Shown piece after piece: positions 38,537-49,932 of a stretch of 64,000 nt of DNA (its first letter is position 1; each line of letters opens with the position of its first letter). The position numbers and the translations under genes are program-made. This DNA is from Daucus carota subsp. sativus (lineage: Eukaryota; Streptophyta; Magnoliopsida; Apiales; Apiaceae): assembly GCF_001625215.2 (NCBI RefSeq), contig NC_030389.2, forward strand, positions 40,785,454 through 40,849,453, given 5' to 3'. The notes under the pieces were generated by a model that was given only the letters and a program-made list of their open reading frames with translations, searched no databases and was not told the origin of the DNA.

Positions 38537-39493
38537 TAAATTCTATAAAGAAAAGTCTCGCCTCGAAATTGAGCATTTACGCTCGGAATTAGAAAATAAC
38601 CGCAAATCTTTTTGAACTACGCAAAAATTATAAAGTACTTTAATATTCAAGCACCACAAAAATACCGGTACCCCTACGATCCATTGTATATAACTTGTTT
38701 GACTTTTTATACAGGATCATATAATAAATATTAATATTTTTATATAAAATTTTCAAATATTAATTTTAAATACATCTAAAAAGTTGAACGACTTGTATAA
38801 AAAAATTAGAGAGCACATAAATAATGAACAAAAATTTTGAAATAAAAATATCACTACTCATTTAATATATATATTTTCTTTTTGTGAGGAACCTTATACT
38901 AAAATTTGTAAGTTTACAAATTTGCATGTGCAAGTTTATAAGTCTGCATGCCAAATAAAGTCGGAGATTCGGACTTCTCCTCAGATTAACCGGAAAAGTG
39001 CTAAACCAGATCACTCAACTACTATCAACTGAGATATCTCCGTAGAAGAGGTACAACAATTTCTGGGTTTTATACATTTACCTGCAATTGTTATTGTGCG
39101 TCTGCACACAAGGTGTTTGTGTAATTGTCCACATGAACTCACTTTGCTAATGAACCTTAATTTTTTTTATTTTTTATTTTTGTAATGCTGTTTAAATAGT
39201 TTATTGCATATCTCAGTTAACCAATAAAATTTGTATAAATAGATTCGATAGAGTTTTGTATTTGCAACTTTCTGTAGTGAAATTTGAGCAACAACTAGGA
39301 GCAACTGTAATTATCTAGAAGTGGATACATCTATTAAGATTTCTGTTATCGATGCCTCGACATTTAGATTCTATTACTTAGCGTAAACAATGCACATCAT
39401 CTTTATGGTGTATAAAATACTTGTGATTTGTAACTGGCAGATTGAGTGGAATTTGTATCGAAGGCGTGTTATAGCTTATAAGGATAAATTAGG

Positions 39494-41008
39494 ATGAATG
39501 TGATATGGCCGAGGCTTCTGACTCCAACTTATCTTTCTCAATTGATACGGAAACAGAAAAGCCCAGTAAAAGCTCTTCAGATCTTCAATGAAGCAAAATC
39601 GAAATATCCTAATTATCATCACAATGGTCCTGTCTATGCCACCATGATCAGTATTCTTGGAAGCTCAGGGAGGATAACTGATATGAGGAAAGTTATTGAT
39701 CAAATGAAAGCAGACTCGTGTCAGTGCAAAGATACTGTTTTTGCAACTGCAATCAACACTTATGCGCAAGCTGGTTTGCTTGATGAAGCTATTACCCTGT
39801 TTCGAAACCTTCCTAAGTTTAACTGTGTGAACTGGACAGAATCTTTTAATACACTTTTAGGGATTTTGATAAATGAGTCTAAGCTAGAAACTGCTCATCG
39901 CCTTTTCTTAGAGCATTCATATGGCTGGGAAGTAAAGTCGCGAACTCGTTCCTTGACCTTGCTTATCAAAGCTCTGTGTCAGAGTGGTCGCTCCGATCTT
40001 GCAGTTCATGTCTTTCTAGAGTTTAATAGTCAATGCTGCTATCCTGGCAAGGAAACATATAGAATTTTGATGAGAGGATTATGTGATGATGGGAGACTAG
40101 ATGATGCCACACATCTGTTGTACTCGATGTTCTGGCGGATCTCTCAAAAAGGTAGTGGTGAGGATGTTGTGATATATAGAACTCTTTTGCATGCTTTTGT
40201 AGAAAGAGGACATATCGAGGAAGCTGTTGAGCTTCTTGGTAAGATCTTGAGGAAAGGACTTAAGGCCCCGAAAAGATGCCTCAAGCAGCTTGATCTTTCT
40301 AGTTTCCATAATTGTGATGACAAAGGAGCCAAATATTTAATAGATGATGCTCTAATAAAAGGTGGAATCTCTAGTTCAGATAGTTATAATGTGATGGCTG
40401 TTGATCTTTACTCAGAGGGCAATATTGGTACAGCTAACAGGGTGATTCAAGAGATGCATTATAGAGGTTTTAGACCCACACTTTTGATTTATGAAGCAAA
40501 GATAGCAGCATTATGTAGGCATGGCACTGTTGATGAAGCAATAGAGGTTATAGAAAAGGAGATGGTAAATGATAATTGCCTTCCAACTATCAAGTTGTTC
40601 AACACTGTTATGAAAGGGTTGTGCGATGAAGGAAGATCTGTCATGGCTATTGGGTATTTAAAAAAGATCTTTAGGCAGGTCGGTTGTGTACCCGACAAGG
40701 ACACTTACTCCATTTTAGTGGATGGATTGTGTGCAGAGGCAAAATATATTGAAGCGGGCCAAATTTTAGAGGAAATGCTAAAGAACTCCTACTCCCCTGG
40801 TGAAAATACTTATAATTCTCTTATACAGGGTCTATGCTCAATGGGCAGGCCATTTGAAGCGATAATGTGGTTGGAGGAGATGGTTAGCCAGGCCAAAATG
40901 CCGAATGTTTCAGTGTGGAAGTCACTGGTAGCTTCTGTATGTGCTGAAAAGTTCAGCACCACAACTGTTTCTGCTGTGCTAGAGCCAATATCTAAAACAA
41001 TTAACTGA
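39494..41008 (+). CDS. EMB3101: P-class PPR protein, At1g05600-like
   Basis: An uninterrupted 504-residue frame. From memory its length and sequence parallel Arabidopsis At1g05600 closely: the start NVIWPRLLTPTYLSQLIRKQ, HNGPVYATMISILG at about residue 44, ATHLLYSMFWRISQKGSGED at about 205, ILRKGLKAPKRC, and AIMWLEEMVSQ near the end. About ten 35-residue PPR repeats span residues 45-480, with no E or DYW tail, so it is a P-class protein that probably binds organelle RNA for stability, splicing or translation. The Arabidopsis gene is known as an embryo-lethal locus (EMB3101). ATG 39494 is chosen because the homologous region begins there. The gene is single-exon like most of its class. Neighbours give no functional clue. 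The symbol is by resemblance only. Confidence 0.9.
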   Translation: MNVIWPRLLTPTYLSQLIRKQKSPVKALQIFNEAKSKYPNYHHNGPVYATMISILGSSGRITDMRKVIDQMKADSCQCKDTVFATAINTYAQAGLLDEAITLFRNLPKFNCVNWTESFNTLLGILINESKLETAHRLFLEHSYGWEVKSRTRSLTLLIKALCQSGRSDLAVHVFLEFNSQCCYPGKETYRILMRGLCDDGRLDDATHLLYSMFWRISQKGSGEDVVIYRTLLHAFVERGHIEEAVELLGKILRKGLKAPKRCLKQLDLSSFHNCDDKGAKYLIDDALIKGGISSSDSYNVMAVDLYSEGNIGTANRVIQEMHYRGFRPTLLIYEAKIAALCRHGTVDEAIEVIEKEMVNDNCLPTIKLFNTVMKGLCDEGRSVMAIGYLKKIFRQVGCVPDKDTYSILVDGLCAEAKYIEAGQILEEMLKNSYSPGENTYNSLIQGLCSMGRPFEAIMWLEEMVSQAKMPNVSVWKSLVASVCAEKFSTTTVSAVLEPISKTIN

Positions 41009-44000
41009 TAGTCCATCTGGATCCTTTGTTATTTCAGATTTGAATCCACTTGACAAATAGAGGTATGCTTAATATATCATGCATGTATATTCTCTGTATT
41101 GCTCCTATCTTTAATATTTCTTGTATTGCTCCTTACGTGTTGTTTGAAGTTACAGCCTAAGCTATTTTCTATCTGCTTGATGAAAGTTCTTGAAGCAAAA
41201 GAATCAAATAATTGCTCGGGATACTAAATGGAATAAGTGGTGGACCAAAGTATGGAAAAGTTACAAATCCCATGAAAGACATGCATCATAAAATCATATC
41301 TGCTACAATCCCCACCATGTTACGTAATTCCAATTTCTTACAGTCCTACTAAGGTTCTCACAGCATTAGATGCTACTAATCCCTTTAGTGGGGAATGGAG
41401 GGGTGTGGGATATCTCTAGGTGTGGCTAGTTCAGGGCCTGCTTATACTTATAAAATATATTATCATTAGAATATTATGATATATATTTTATGCTAAAATA
41501 TCACTGAAAATACTGTTTCTTTTTAGTAAAAACAAATTCTATAAAAGTTTTTACTTTTAGCATGTCCAGGTTAGATAGATAAACTAATATAAGCAAAGAA
41601 CGCTGGATGATAGTTTCACCATATTTTAAGCGGGCTGATGCGGATGCTTACACAGCTCTGCACAAACGGTAAATAGTTCGAGGGACTCAAGTAAAAAAAA
41701 ATTGTTTAAGAAGACTCTTTATTTTATTTGTATGAGCTGAGATAGCCTTTTTCTAGTGGCTTGCTTGATTGTGTTTTTTCACAAGTACAGGAATCCAGAC
41801 CTCAACTCTGTTTTTATCAAAGCTTCTTGGGACCAAGCTCTCAACTACTCCGCCAACTTTGTTTGATACAATGTCATGCAATGTGAAGGTTGTGAGTTGT
41901 GACTTGTTGGTCGAAAAATCCAATACGGGTGCAGGAGAATCAAACACCAACGAAATTTGCAGTACTTGAAAATTGCTTTTCAATAATATACTAAATACTA
42001 ATGAAATACAACAATTAGGTTGTTACACCCACTACATTGTCAAATGTATATATATGCGTAGGAGTTCTGTCAGCCAATGATGTCCTGTTAGATTTCATCT
42101 CAAGACATCATTAATCCCATCTGTTTGGCGACTCAAAGCAACACAAATTGATGCAGCTTGTTGAGCATTAGTAAGGACTTGATTGAAGGAGAACACTGGA
42201 ATTATGCAGGCACGATTAGTATTTTAAAGGGCAAATTGATTTATAGGTCCTTGAACTATTGACGTTTTATTGTCTAGGTATCTGAACTAAAGATTTCGTA
42301 TTTTAGGTCACTTAACTTATCTATTTTCTGATCTAAGTCCTTCCGTCAAAAAGATTCTAACGGTGTTAACTAGGGTTCTTGAGTTTCATACAGATCAAAG
42401 CAATTTTGAAAGTGTTAGTGATATCCAAACTCAAAGTTCAAGTAGTCAAATTGAAGCTTGAATCACTAGCGACACTCATATGACAACAATTTTCACAAAT
42501 TAGATTTAATTTTAAAAAACCCCAAATTGGACCATAAATTTAGGGTTTTTTATCGAATTTAGTGACCTAAATTTATAAAATTTTAAATTGAACATAATTT
42601 TTCAAAATTGGTGTCATATGAGTGTCGCCAGCGACTCAAACTTCAATTTGACTACTTAGAACTTTGAATTTAGATATCACTAACACCTTCAAAATTGCTT
42701 TGATCTGTATGAAACTCAAGAACGCTGGTTAACACCGTTAGAATCTTTTTGACGGAAGGACTTAGATTAGAAAACAGAAAAGTTAAGTGACCTGAAATAC
42801 GGAATCTTTACTTCAGGGACAAAACGTCAATAGTTAAGGGACCTGCAGTTTAATTTTCCCGTATTTTAAATGTTGTGGTTTGTTAACCATTTTGTTCATG
42901 GGTTGCTAATGACGAATCCTTTTCTTTCCTCCTGCAATTTTTTCCGATTATATCATTCAAAACAAGAACTTCAAAGAGGTAGTTAGTTTTCTTCCTTTTG
43001 AATGTCGAGTATGATTTTGTCAAGACCCTTCCCCTCGTACATGCCATCGAAATAAGAATACCAACTGGCCATTTCCATCTACATGGTAAAAAGTAATACC
43101 ATAAGGCATAGATTAAATGTTAAGTTTGCTCATTTACCCTCTTATTACATCCTGATGCCCCTATAAAACCTAAATTATGCCTCAGCAGAGAGGCATAACC
43201 CATTCCCTAGATGAAACCGTTGTAAGAGAGTAATTCCAGCATATGGGTTAAAGGTGGTCTCATGAGTAGAGAACCTTAAAAGAGAGACCTTAAATGGTCC
43301 CAACTTGTTTATATTCACTAGTTAGTTGTTCAAAGTTGTCCTAGCCAGGGTCCCCATATTGGTTTCCTCATATGCAGCATATATTTTTGTGGACCATATG
43401 TAGGACAAGGTCTAATTACTTTCTGGATTTAGAGAACCAAACTCCCAAATGCTTTTGCACATCACTTGTATTCTCATGAAACTTCAATTACATAATACTG
43501 TGAACTTTGTCAAGTTGATCCAAGATTCTTGAGTAGGACAAATCATTTCCATCATCAATATCTCAGTACCAAACCAAACAAACAGAGCCTCATCAATGAT
43601 ACATGTATGGCTTCAAGATTAGCATATGTAATCACTGTCACTCATATTCTACTTGGATTTTGTATTAGAATGTCTTGAATCAGTTAGAGGTACAAGCCAG
43701 TGAAGCAAGCTAATTAGTTTTATTCTAAGCCAAGGGTGTTGCTGATCTTAGTGTTTTAGTTGATCATAAATCTGAGATGATTATTTAGATATAATACAAC
43801 TGGCTCAAAATGTGCCAAAAAATGTAAACAATCTACCCATTAATCACCTGATTAACACCTTGAACAAAATTCAGAACATTACAATGTCTCACCACTTCCA
43901 TTTCCTCTACAAAGTGAGAATTAGAAGGCCAAAACATGAGAATATGGAGATTAAACATCAATCCAGATATACATTTATTACTAGCTTCTTTCAGATACGT

Positions 44001-44119
44001 TTATCAAAAGCCTCCCTTCTATTTAGTTGATTAATTTCTGAAATCCTAAAGATCCGTAGATAGATAACTGATGATATTATAAATCATCCATTCCAGCTTT
44101 ATTGTAGAGAACTCTAGGA
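41009..44119. other. Intergenic DNA, one long-TIR element
   Basis: It contains the 3' ends of the flanking genes and the 632-bp Mutator-like element at 42229-42860. Frames at about 41.75-41.98 kb on both strands and at 43.81-44.03 kb have no domain or splice support, and no other gene was seen. Confidence 0.5.
42229..42860. mobile_element. Mutator-like foldback MITE, 632 bp, long TIRs
   Basis: Starts gggcaaattg and ends aattttccc, with inverted repeats of roughly 250-300 bp (for example aaaaagattctaacggtgtt on the left reappears inverted on the right). It is flanked by a perfect 10-bp direct repeat GTATTTTAAA, which fits the 9-11-bp target duplication of Mutator-like elements. No transposase. 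Confidence 0.85.
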
Positions 44120-45455
44120 TCATGTTCCGTAAGTATCATCAGACGTTTCATTGCCTTCATCTGATATTATCTCCTTGTAGCGACATTCATTGCTGCAGAA
44201 GGCTTTCTCACCCCTGAGAGCATAAGTTAGCAGAAATCAATTAAACATTCAATAATCATAATTAGCTTGAGAACTTTAGAAGAAGTCTAGCAGATATATG
44301 AAAAGCTATACTACTCGTAAAACACATTGAATGTAAAAAAAATCAGCAATCACAGATATCTGATCAGTCGGCTCAAGAACACCGAGATACAACTTTATGA
44401 TCAATAGAAACTGTCAGAATACAAAGGGTTCCCAGCCCACCGATCCATGGACAATTGTTATGTACATTGTTAGTATTAAATCATAGCGATATAGATTCTA
44501 GCGGCACACTAGATATGATTGGCATAATTTAAATCCAGAATCTGTAAATACTTCTTGATGAGGATGGATCTAAGCGTCTGCTTTTCAAAAGCAAGATACA
44601 AAATTACTTATGTAAAGCACTGAAAACTAACCTGTACATGTAGATGTCTTTCCCTTGTCCAAGTTTCTTCTCGCAACTGTAACAGAAACTTAGAAAGCTC
44701 TCAGAGGGATAACGCATTGTCAGATCAGTGCCAGACCCGTTTTCTTTCTTTAGTGATGCTGATAATCCAACAACTCCGCAACAACTCTCAATTATACAAT
44801 CATCAAATATGTGAGTGGTCTTTGGGTTCGGGCCGTGAGTAATCACTCGAGTATAATCCTCAGAAAGTTCCATTTCATCAGCAGAGAGACATCCAGAGAA
44901 AACTCGTGGTGAATTAGATTTCTCAAGGCCAGAATTCACAGAGCCAAAAGGAGATTTCTTTGATGAATATGGTGATAATACAGGGGGTAAGGATCCCGAC
45001 TGAGAATTCCTAGTTTTAGTACCAAAATCCCCGGGAGAAATCGGATAATCAGAATTTGGGGAATGAACGGAGGGAGGCAGGGGAGGAATCTGAATTTTCA
45101 ATTTTGATCCAAATAACACCATTCTACTCTCGGTTTTTGATACATTTTTCTCTGATATGTCATCAATGAGAGCATCAACTAGGCCAAGACCAACCCCTTT
45201 TGAATCTAAATCATCCCAGTGAATTCGGCTTTCGGGTTTCGAGGTTTTGGGGAGGTTAGTATTACCATCAGACCAGAATTGTGTTTTTATAGTAGGAACT
45301 GGTTTGCTATCAAGAATTGAAGTTGGACTCATCATGGATTCTGTGTCAGTACAGCCCTTTGAAGTGAATCCAGTAAATAACCTAGGAGAACTTAAGATGA
45401 ATGAGGATGCTTTTCTGTACTTATCTCGACATGATAGAGACCCCTTATCTGCCAT
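44120..45455 (-). CDS. FCS-like zinc finger (FLZ) protein
   Basis: Exons (minus strand) 44632-45455 and 44120-44213, a phase-2 join across a GT...AG intron, give 305 residues. The FLZ domain spans the intron at about 260-292: SFCYSCEKKLGQGKDIYMYR then GEKAFCSNECRYKEI, containing the C-x2-C ... FCS-x2-C zinc ligands. FLZ proteins are plant-specific adaptors that bind SnRK1 kinase subunits in energy and stress signalling. The long Ser/Pro-rich N-terminal part, with 'IHWDDLDSKGVGLGLVDALI' at about 80-99, resembles the larger FLZ members (FLZ8/10/11 group); the exact member cannot be fixed. ATG 45455 (MADKGSL) is the first true ATG of the frame. A leader intron is likely, because an acceptor lies at 45507 and a TATA box only near 46.47 kb. 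Confidence 0.9.
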
Positions 45456-45563
45456 TACAACTTGCTCACTTGTGCTCACTCTATATTCCCTCTTCAGCAA
45501 AAACCCCTAAATAAAAATTCCAACTTTTAGGTTCTCCATAACATCAATAGACCACACACACAC

Positions 45564-45567
<4 letters not shown>

Positions 45568-45610
<43 letters not shown>

Positions 45611-45643
45611 TAATATAAACAGATACTCAAGAAGGAGACTCAT

Positions 45644-45700
<57 letters not shown>
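45568..45700. repeat. Duplicated (GA)n microsatellite in the FLZ leader region
   Basis: Two (GA)n runs (about 45568-45608 and 45647-45700) are each followed by related sequence ('tgtaatataaacagatact' and 'tgtaacatatgcagatact'), so the unit including the microsatellite was duplicated. On the FLZ strand it reads (CT)n upstream of the coding region. Long open frames here are products of the repeat. Confidence 0.9.
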
Positions 45701-45702
<2 letters not shown>

Positions 45703-46470
45703 TAACATATGCAGATACTAAAGGAGAGTCAAGAGTGGGAGAGAAAACACACCTGAAATGGTTGAAAACTGCCATGGCTTGCAGGGTCAGAGCTCCAAAC
45801 TCACAGAAACATAAAGCTACAATCTTTGAAGTACTATCAGAAATACTAGTGTTAAAGGCATTGTATCAAACACAAAGGTACCATCTTGAAAGCCTCTAAG
45901 CTCAACAAGAAGCTTTAATGACCAGTAAATAATTAAGTATATTAACTACCCACTCACCCTATTCTAATCAATTCAGAATCATTCAGTTGTACAAACAGAC
46001 ACACAAAAGAAGGGTGACTGAATAATCATTCAAGAACAGCTTTAATTGATAAATACTACTATTAGCTAGAAGCCAACAAAATACACAAAGCTTCTAAATT
46101 TACCTATCTTTTCATTTCATTTTCATTTTTACTTTACCAGTGCTGAATTAATGCATCTGCAAGAATGATTCCAAAATATTCAGAATTAGTGCCCTTGTAT
46201 AAAGACAACACTTCTAAATAAAAAAGTGACCCTAAAAAATGATGCTAGAATACAAAAAGAGACCAAAATTTTTTGCTTTTTTGTGTTGGTCTTGTCCACT
46301 AACTTGAGGGTGGTGAAAAAACTGCCATGGGATTGCAGAAGAAAGTGGTAAAAAGTTAAACAAGTGTGTGAGAATCAGTGGGTTTATGAAACCAAACCAC
46401 TACACTCACTCACTGAATCACTCTCTCTTCTGCAGTCTGCTGCTGCTGCTGCAGGTAACTGGGCTGAATA

Positions 46471-46478
46471 TATTTATA
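46471..46478 (-). promoter_or_regulatory. Likely TATA box of the FLZ gene
   Basis: TATAAATA on the minus strand, followed by a leader-like stretch rich in CAG and CTC motifs (46.3-46.45 kb). It is about 1 kb from the ATG, so it implies a spliced leader containing the GA repeats. Confidence 0.45.
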
Positions 46479-46500
46479 CATGAGTGTGTCCATGTGATCG

Positions 46501-46698
46501 CTCCTCTCCGACGGGTTGTTTACGTTAACTGTTTGTAGATATTTTGAGACTCTAATAAATTATATTTTTATAATAATTATTTTATTTTAATAAAAAATTA
46601 AATATCAAGTATTTATTTAAAAAATATTATGAAATTATATTTATAAAAATCTCAAAATACGGGTAAAAAATAACTAAGGAAAACATTATGCGAAGGAG
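46501..46698. mobile_element. Degenerate Stowaway MITE, ~198 bp
   Basis: The ends ctcctctccgacggg... and ...gcgaaggag are weakened Stowaway termini; TA is kept on the right only. Inside, 'atattttgagactct' on the left mirrors 'aaatctcaaaatac' on the right. It lies just upstream of the putative FLZ TATA box. Confidence 0.6.
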
Positions 46699-46966
46699 TA
46701 TAATGTTACATGGGGCAAGTACACTTGTGTGTGGATTGTAGAGGAGTACAAGTGGGAGCGGGTGCAAATACTGTAAAGAGAGCTCAAACTCATAGGCTGA
46801 CGCAAGAGACTGTGTGTAATAATTAGGAGTACTAGTACTTACAGTAGCTGCTACTGTATTTTATTCATTTTCTTGGACTCGGCGAGGCTCGGCTTTAGAT
46901 GGTACAATCAAGTTTAAATTTTATGCTACTTTAATCATTTGGTTTTTTTTTTAATACAGAAATTGA

Positions 46967-47694
46967 GGGGTCATTTGATAAATCTGGATGATATTCTCTG
47001 GACGACAACAAAATCTGAATGGTATGAATTTCTGAACGAAAGTGAAACGGTCATTAGGAGTCATTTGATAATTTTGGATGATATTCTCTGGAGTCTGGAC
47101 GACACAAATATGGGTGGCATAAATTTGTGAACGAAAGTGAAACGGTCATTAAACCTTGCTTTAAACTTCTACTTTTCTGAATACAAATCTTGTTTTAAAT
47201 ACATATAAAATATATCTAAATTTTCTTTTCATTATTGAATAATAATATGATTTTACAACTTATGCATTCAAAATATAAATATTCTAATATTCTATTAATT
47301 ATAGTGACATTGGACCGTTAAAATAAAACTTAATGAAAATATTAATAATCATAATAAAAATATAAAATCAATATATTGCTCTACATCTAATTGTAGAATT
47401 ATTATAGATAATTATTATTATATTATCATTTTAAAATTTTAATATAAATATATAATATCAAATTTTATAATATGACAATATTTTTAATGCATAAGAAAAA
47501 CAACGTTCTGTAGGCTAAAGAGAGGAATTTCACCTGGTCTGTATTCTCAACGGTTAAGCTACAATTTTAAGATCAGTCGTCCAGAAGGTTTTTGGTTTCG
47601 TCCAGCCAGGGGATGTAGTAAACAAATAATCTTAACCACAAAATTTTACTCGTCCAGTTAAAATGGTTTGGTTAAGGTGTTATCAAATGAGGCC
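46967..47694. mobile_element. Non-autonomous TIR element, 728 bp
   Basis: Ends GGGGTCATTTGATAA and TTATCAAATGAGGCC, flanked by TGA on both sides (a possible 3-bp target duplication). The left part contains an internal duplication (about 46.97-47.05 and 47.06-47.15 kb, both with 'gatgatattctctgga' and 'gtgaaacggtcatt'). No transposase. The superfamily is uncertain (hAT or PIF type). Confidence 0.6.
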
Positions 47695-47744
47695 TGAGTC
47701 TAACTTCTTTAGACCGGATCTTCTCCTTTCCTATTTATTTTTAT

Positions 47745-47937
47745 GAGTTTGTCTAGTGTGTGCCCATGGGCACATGCTAAGCGCGGAATTTGATATGTTT
47801 AGGAGTTTTTGATTGGTGTGGTTGGTGTATTTGAGGGGGATCCAGCATTATTAAGATATGAGGGTCAATCAAAATCTCACAAACTTATCAAATTCCGCGC
47901 TTAGCATTTGCCTATGGGCACATCACTAGAAAAACCG
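47745..47937. mobile_element. Mutator-like MITE, 193 bp, with 9-bp target duplication
   Basis: Terminal inverted repeats of about 50 bp (gagtttgtctagtgtgtgcc against cggtttttctagtgatgtgc) cover half the element; inner arms share gctaagcgcggaatttgata. It is flanked by a perfect 9-bp direct repeat TATTTTTAT (47736-47744 and 47938-47946), the hallmark of Mutator-like transposition. Confidence 0.9.
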
Positions 47938-48122
47938 TATTTTTATATAGTTTACTTTTTGAATTTCTATCATTTTTTTATATTTCAATAATAATTTTAA
48001 TAATATGAAATATTATTTCTCCCACTACTTTCTTTCATTATCTTCATTCTATAATAATATAAATACTATTACATCTCATTCTTTTTTTTACTATTTCAAA
48101 TCTATTATAATATCAAATATAA

Positions 48123-48587
48123 GAGGTTTGTCTAGTGCGCATCCATGAGCACATGCTAAGCACTCAAATTTATGTCTCGAGCATGTTGATTGCTGGTGGT
48201 GTTGTATATGCAGGGGGTCCATCATTATCAACAAATACTCCCATCGTTTTCTTTTACACGTCCTTTCTGAGAAAAAGTTTGTCCTGAAATATTTGTCTCA
48301 TTTCTCTTTTCAAAGCAATTTTTTGAATATTTTTCCAAAGAATACCTTTTGAATACAAGTTTTCATCTTTGACTACCACATATATACACGTAAATCAATT
48401 TAATATAATGCATTATTAAGGGCAGACGACAAAACTAGATACTAAACTAATTTTGGATTAAGATGCGTAATTTATCCAGAAGTGACATGTAAAAAGGGAT
48501 GGAGGAAGCATGAGACAATCAAAATGAGTCAAACTTATAATTTTTTAATGCTTAACATGTGTCCATTGGCACACATTAGAAAAATCG
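48123..48587. mobile_element. Second copy of the same Mutator-like MITE, split by a Stowaway
   Basis: Ends gaggtttgtctagtgcgcat and ...cacacattagaaaaatcg match the element at 47745-47937. The flanks carry a 9-bp repeat with one mismatch (CAAATATAA / TAAATATAA). Its middle is interrupted by the Stowaway element at 48238-48508, which accounts for the greater length. Confidence 0.8.
48238..48508. mobile_element. Stowaway MITE inside the Mutator-like MITE
   Basis: Starts ctcccatcgttttcttttac and ends with an inverted counterpart (gtaaaaagggatggaggaag), with TA on the left and CA (decayed TA) on the right. It is older-looking than the nested group at 49 kb. Confidence 0.75.
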
Positions 48588-48635
48588 TTAAATATAAAAG
48601 GATTCCACCACTTAGCCACTTTTGAATAAACGTTG

Positions 48636-48640
<5 letters not shown>

Positions 48641-48719
<79 letters not shown>
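48641..48719. repeat. (TA)n microsatellite, ~39 units
   Basis: An uninterrupted run of about 79 bp of TA. The flanks share 'gaataaacgtt', so the run lies inside a short duplicated segment. Confidence 0.97.
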
Positions 48720-48723
<4 letters not shown>

Positions 48724-49324
48724 TTGATGATTACGAATAAACGTTTGTGAGAAAACTATGAACCCCTCCTTACCATATATTTTAGAAAAGTTATATATAT
48801 AAAGTTTTAAAATAAAAATACTTTATTTTTATGATTATTTATTTGCCCAACAACATTTATGGTGATGTTTGATTTGTGGATTTATAAGTCAGAAACAGTT
48901 TATCGGTACTTTTTGAGCAACAAATTTATATGTCAACTCCCGACTTATAAGTCAGAATCTGAGAAGTTAAAAATCTTAACTAGTATTTTTCACGACTTAT
49001 TTTTGTTTTCAAAATTTAATTTTATAAAAATATAAAGGATCATTTTATAGCTAATTTACAAGAATTTATTATTGTTGATAATGTTATGCACGACTAATCA
49101 TTAATATCAAAAATATGTAAACAATTATATAAATTAAAAATTACTCCCTCCGTCCCCCTCAATTGTTTACATTGGAGGGGGACACGGAGACCAAGACAAT
49201 GTATGAAAAATGAGTAAAGTTAGATGAAAAGTGGGTAAAGTGGTGGGACCTATCAATATTTAATAATAGATTTGAGATAGTGGAGGAAAGTAGTGGGTGT
49301 AATAGTAGTTTTTATTGTTAAATA

Positions 49325-49932
49325 CTCCCTCCGTCTCAATTTATAGGTCCATTTTGGAATAAACACATATATTAAGAAAAAAGTTGGTTAGATGGAATCT
49401 TATACTCCCTCCGTCCCTTTTTATCTGTCCATTTTGGAAAAAAAAACACATACCAAGGAATAATTGATTGTATGAACTTTTTCATTAAATACCTCTAATT
49501 AATATCTTGAAAATGGTGGAATACCCCTACTTTATGTCTTGAAAACATGAATTCAACCAAGTTTTAAATAAGTCAAGCCTTGAAAATTGAAATTATGGAG
49601 ATATATTTGAAAAACTATCATTAAATTAGTTTTGAAAGCATAAATGGACAGATAAATAGGGACAAAATTTTACTTCCAAAGTGGACAGATAAATAGGGAC
49701 GGAGGGAGTATCATGTATCATTAATTAGTGCATTGATAAGTGAGAATATTGTTGAGTTTCAAAAAAATCACAATAAATATAGGGATTTAGTGCATTGAGA
49801 AATGAGAATAATGTTGAGTTTCAAAAAAATCACAATTAATATGTAGATAAATTTGTATTGAAAGAAGAGAGGGACAAGTATTTTGGGACAATTTTTTTTC
49901 CAAACTGGACCTATAAATTGAGACGGAGGAAG
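49325..49932. mobile_element. Middle Stowaway MITE of the nest
   Basis: Starts ctccctccgtctcaatttat and ends inverted (ataaattgagacggaggaag), flanked by TA. It is interrupted by the inner element at 49405-49708. Its right half also contains a tandem duplication of about 67 bp (49727-49853) around 'gttgagtttcaaaaaaatca'. Confidence 0.85.
49405..49708. mobile_element. Inner Stowaway MITE of the nest
   Basis: Starts ctccctccgtccctttttat and ends ...taaatagggacggagggag, flanked by TA on both sides. Its intact ends and innermost position make it the youngest of the three. Confidence 0.92.

Larger units (their letters stand above)
33668..39493. other. Gene-poor stretch with scattered elements
   Basis: No gene is supported on either strand. 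Marked items are a hairpin (34594-34624), a palindrome (35377-35392), an Au-SINE fragment, a small solo LTR and a Tourist-like MITE. A 133-residue frame at 37170-37571 contains a 'ctcaagtactcatgtcgga' type sequence that looks like dispersed repeat rather than protein. The right edge must include the promoter of the PPR gene at 39494. Confidence 0.5.

Noticed and set aside
45527-45899. Overlapping open frames on both strands (82 and 111 aa)
   Set aside because: They are translations of the (GA)n/(CT)n microsatellite (poly Arg-Glu, poly Leu-Ser) with no other content.
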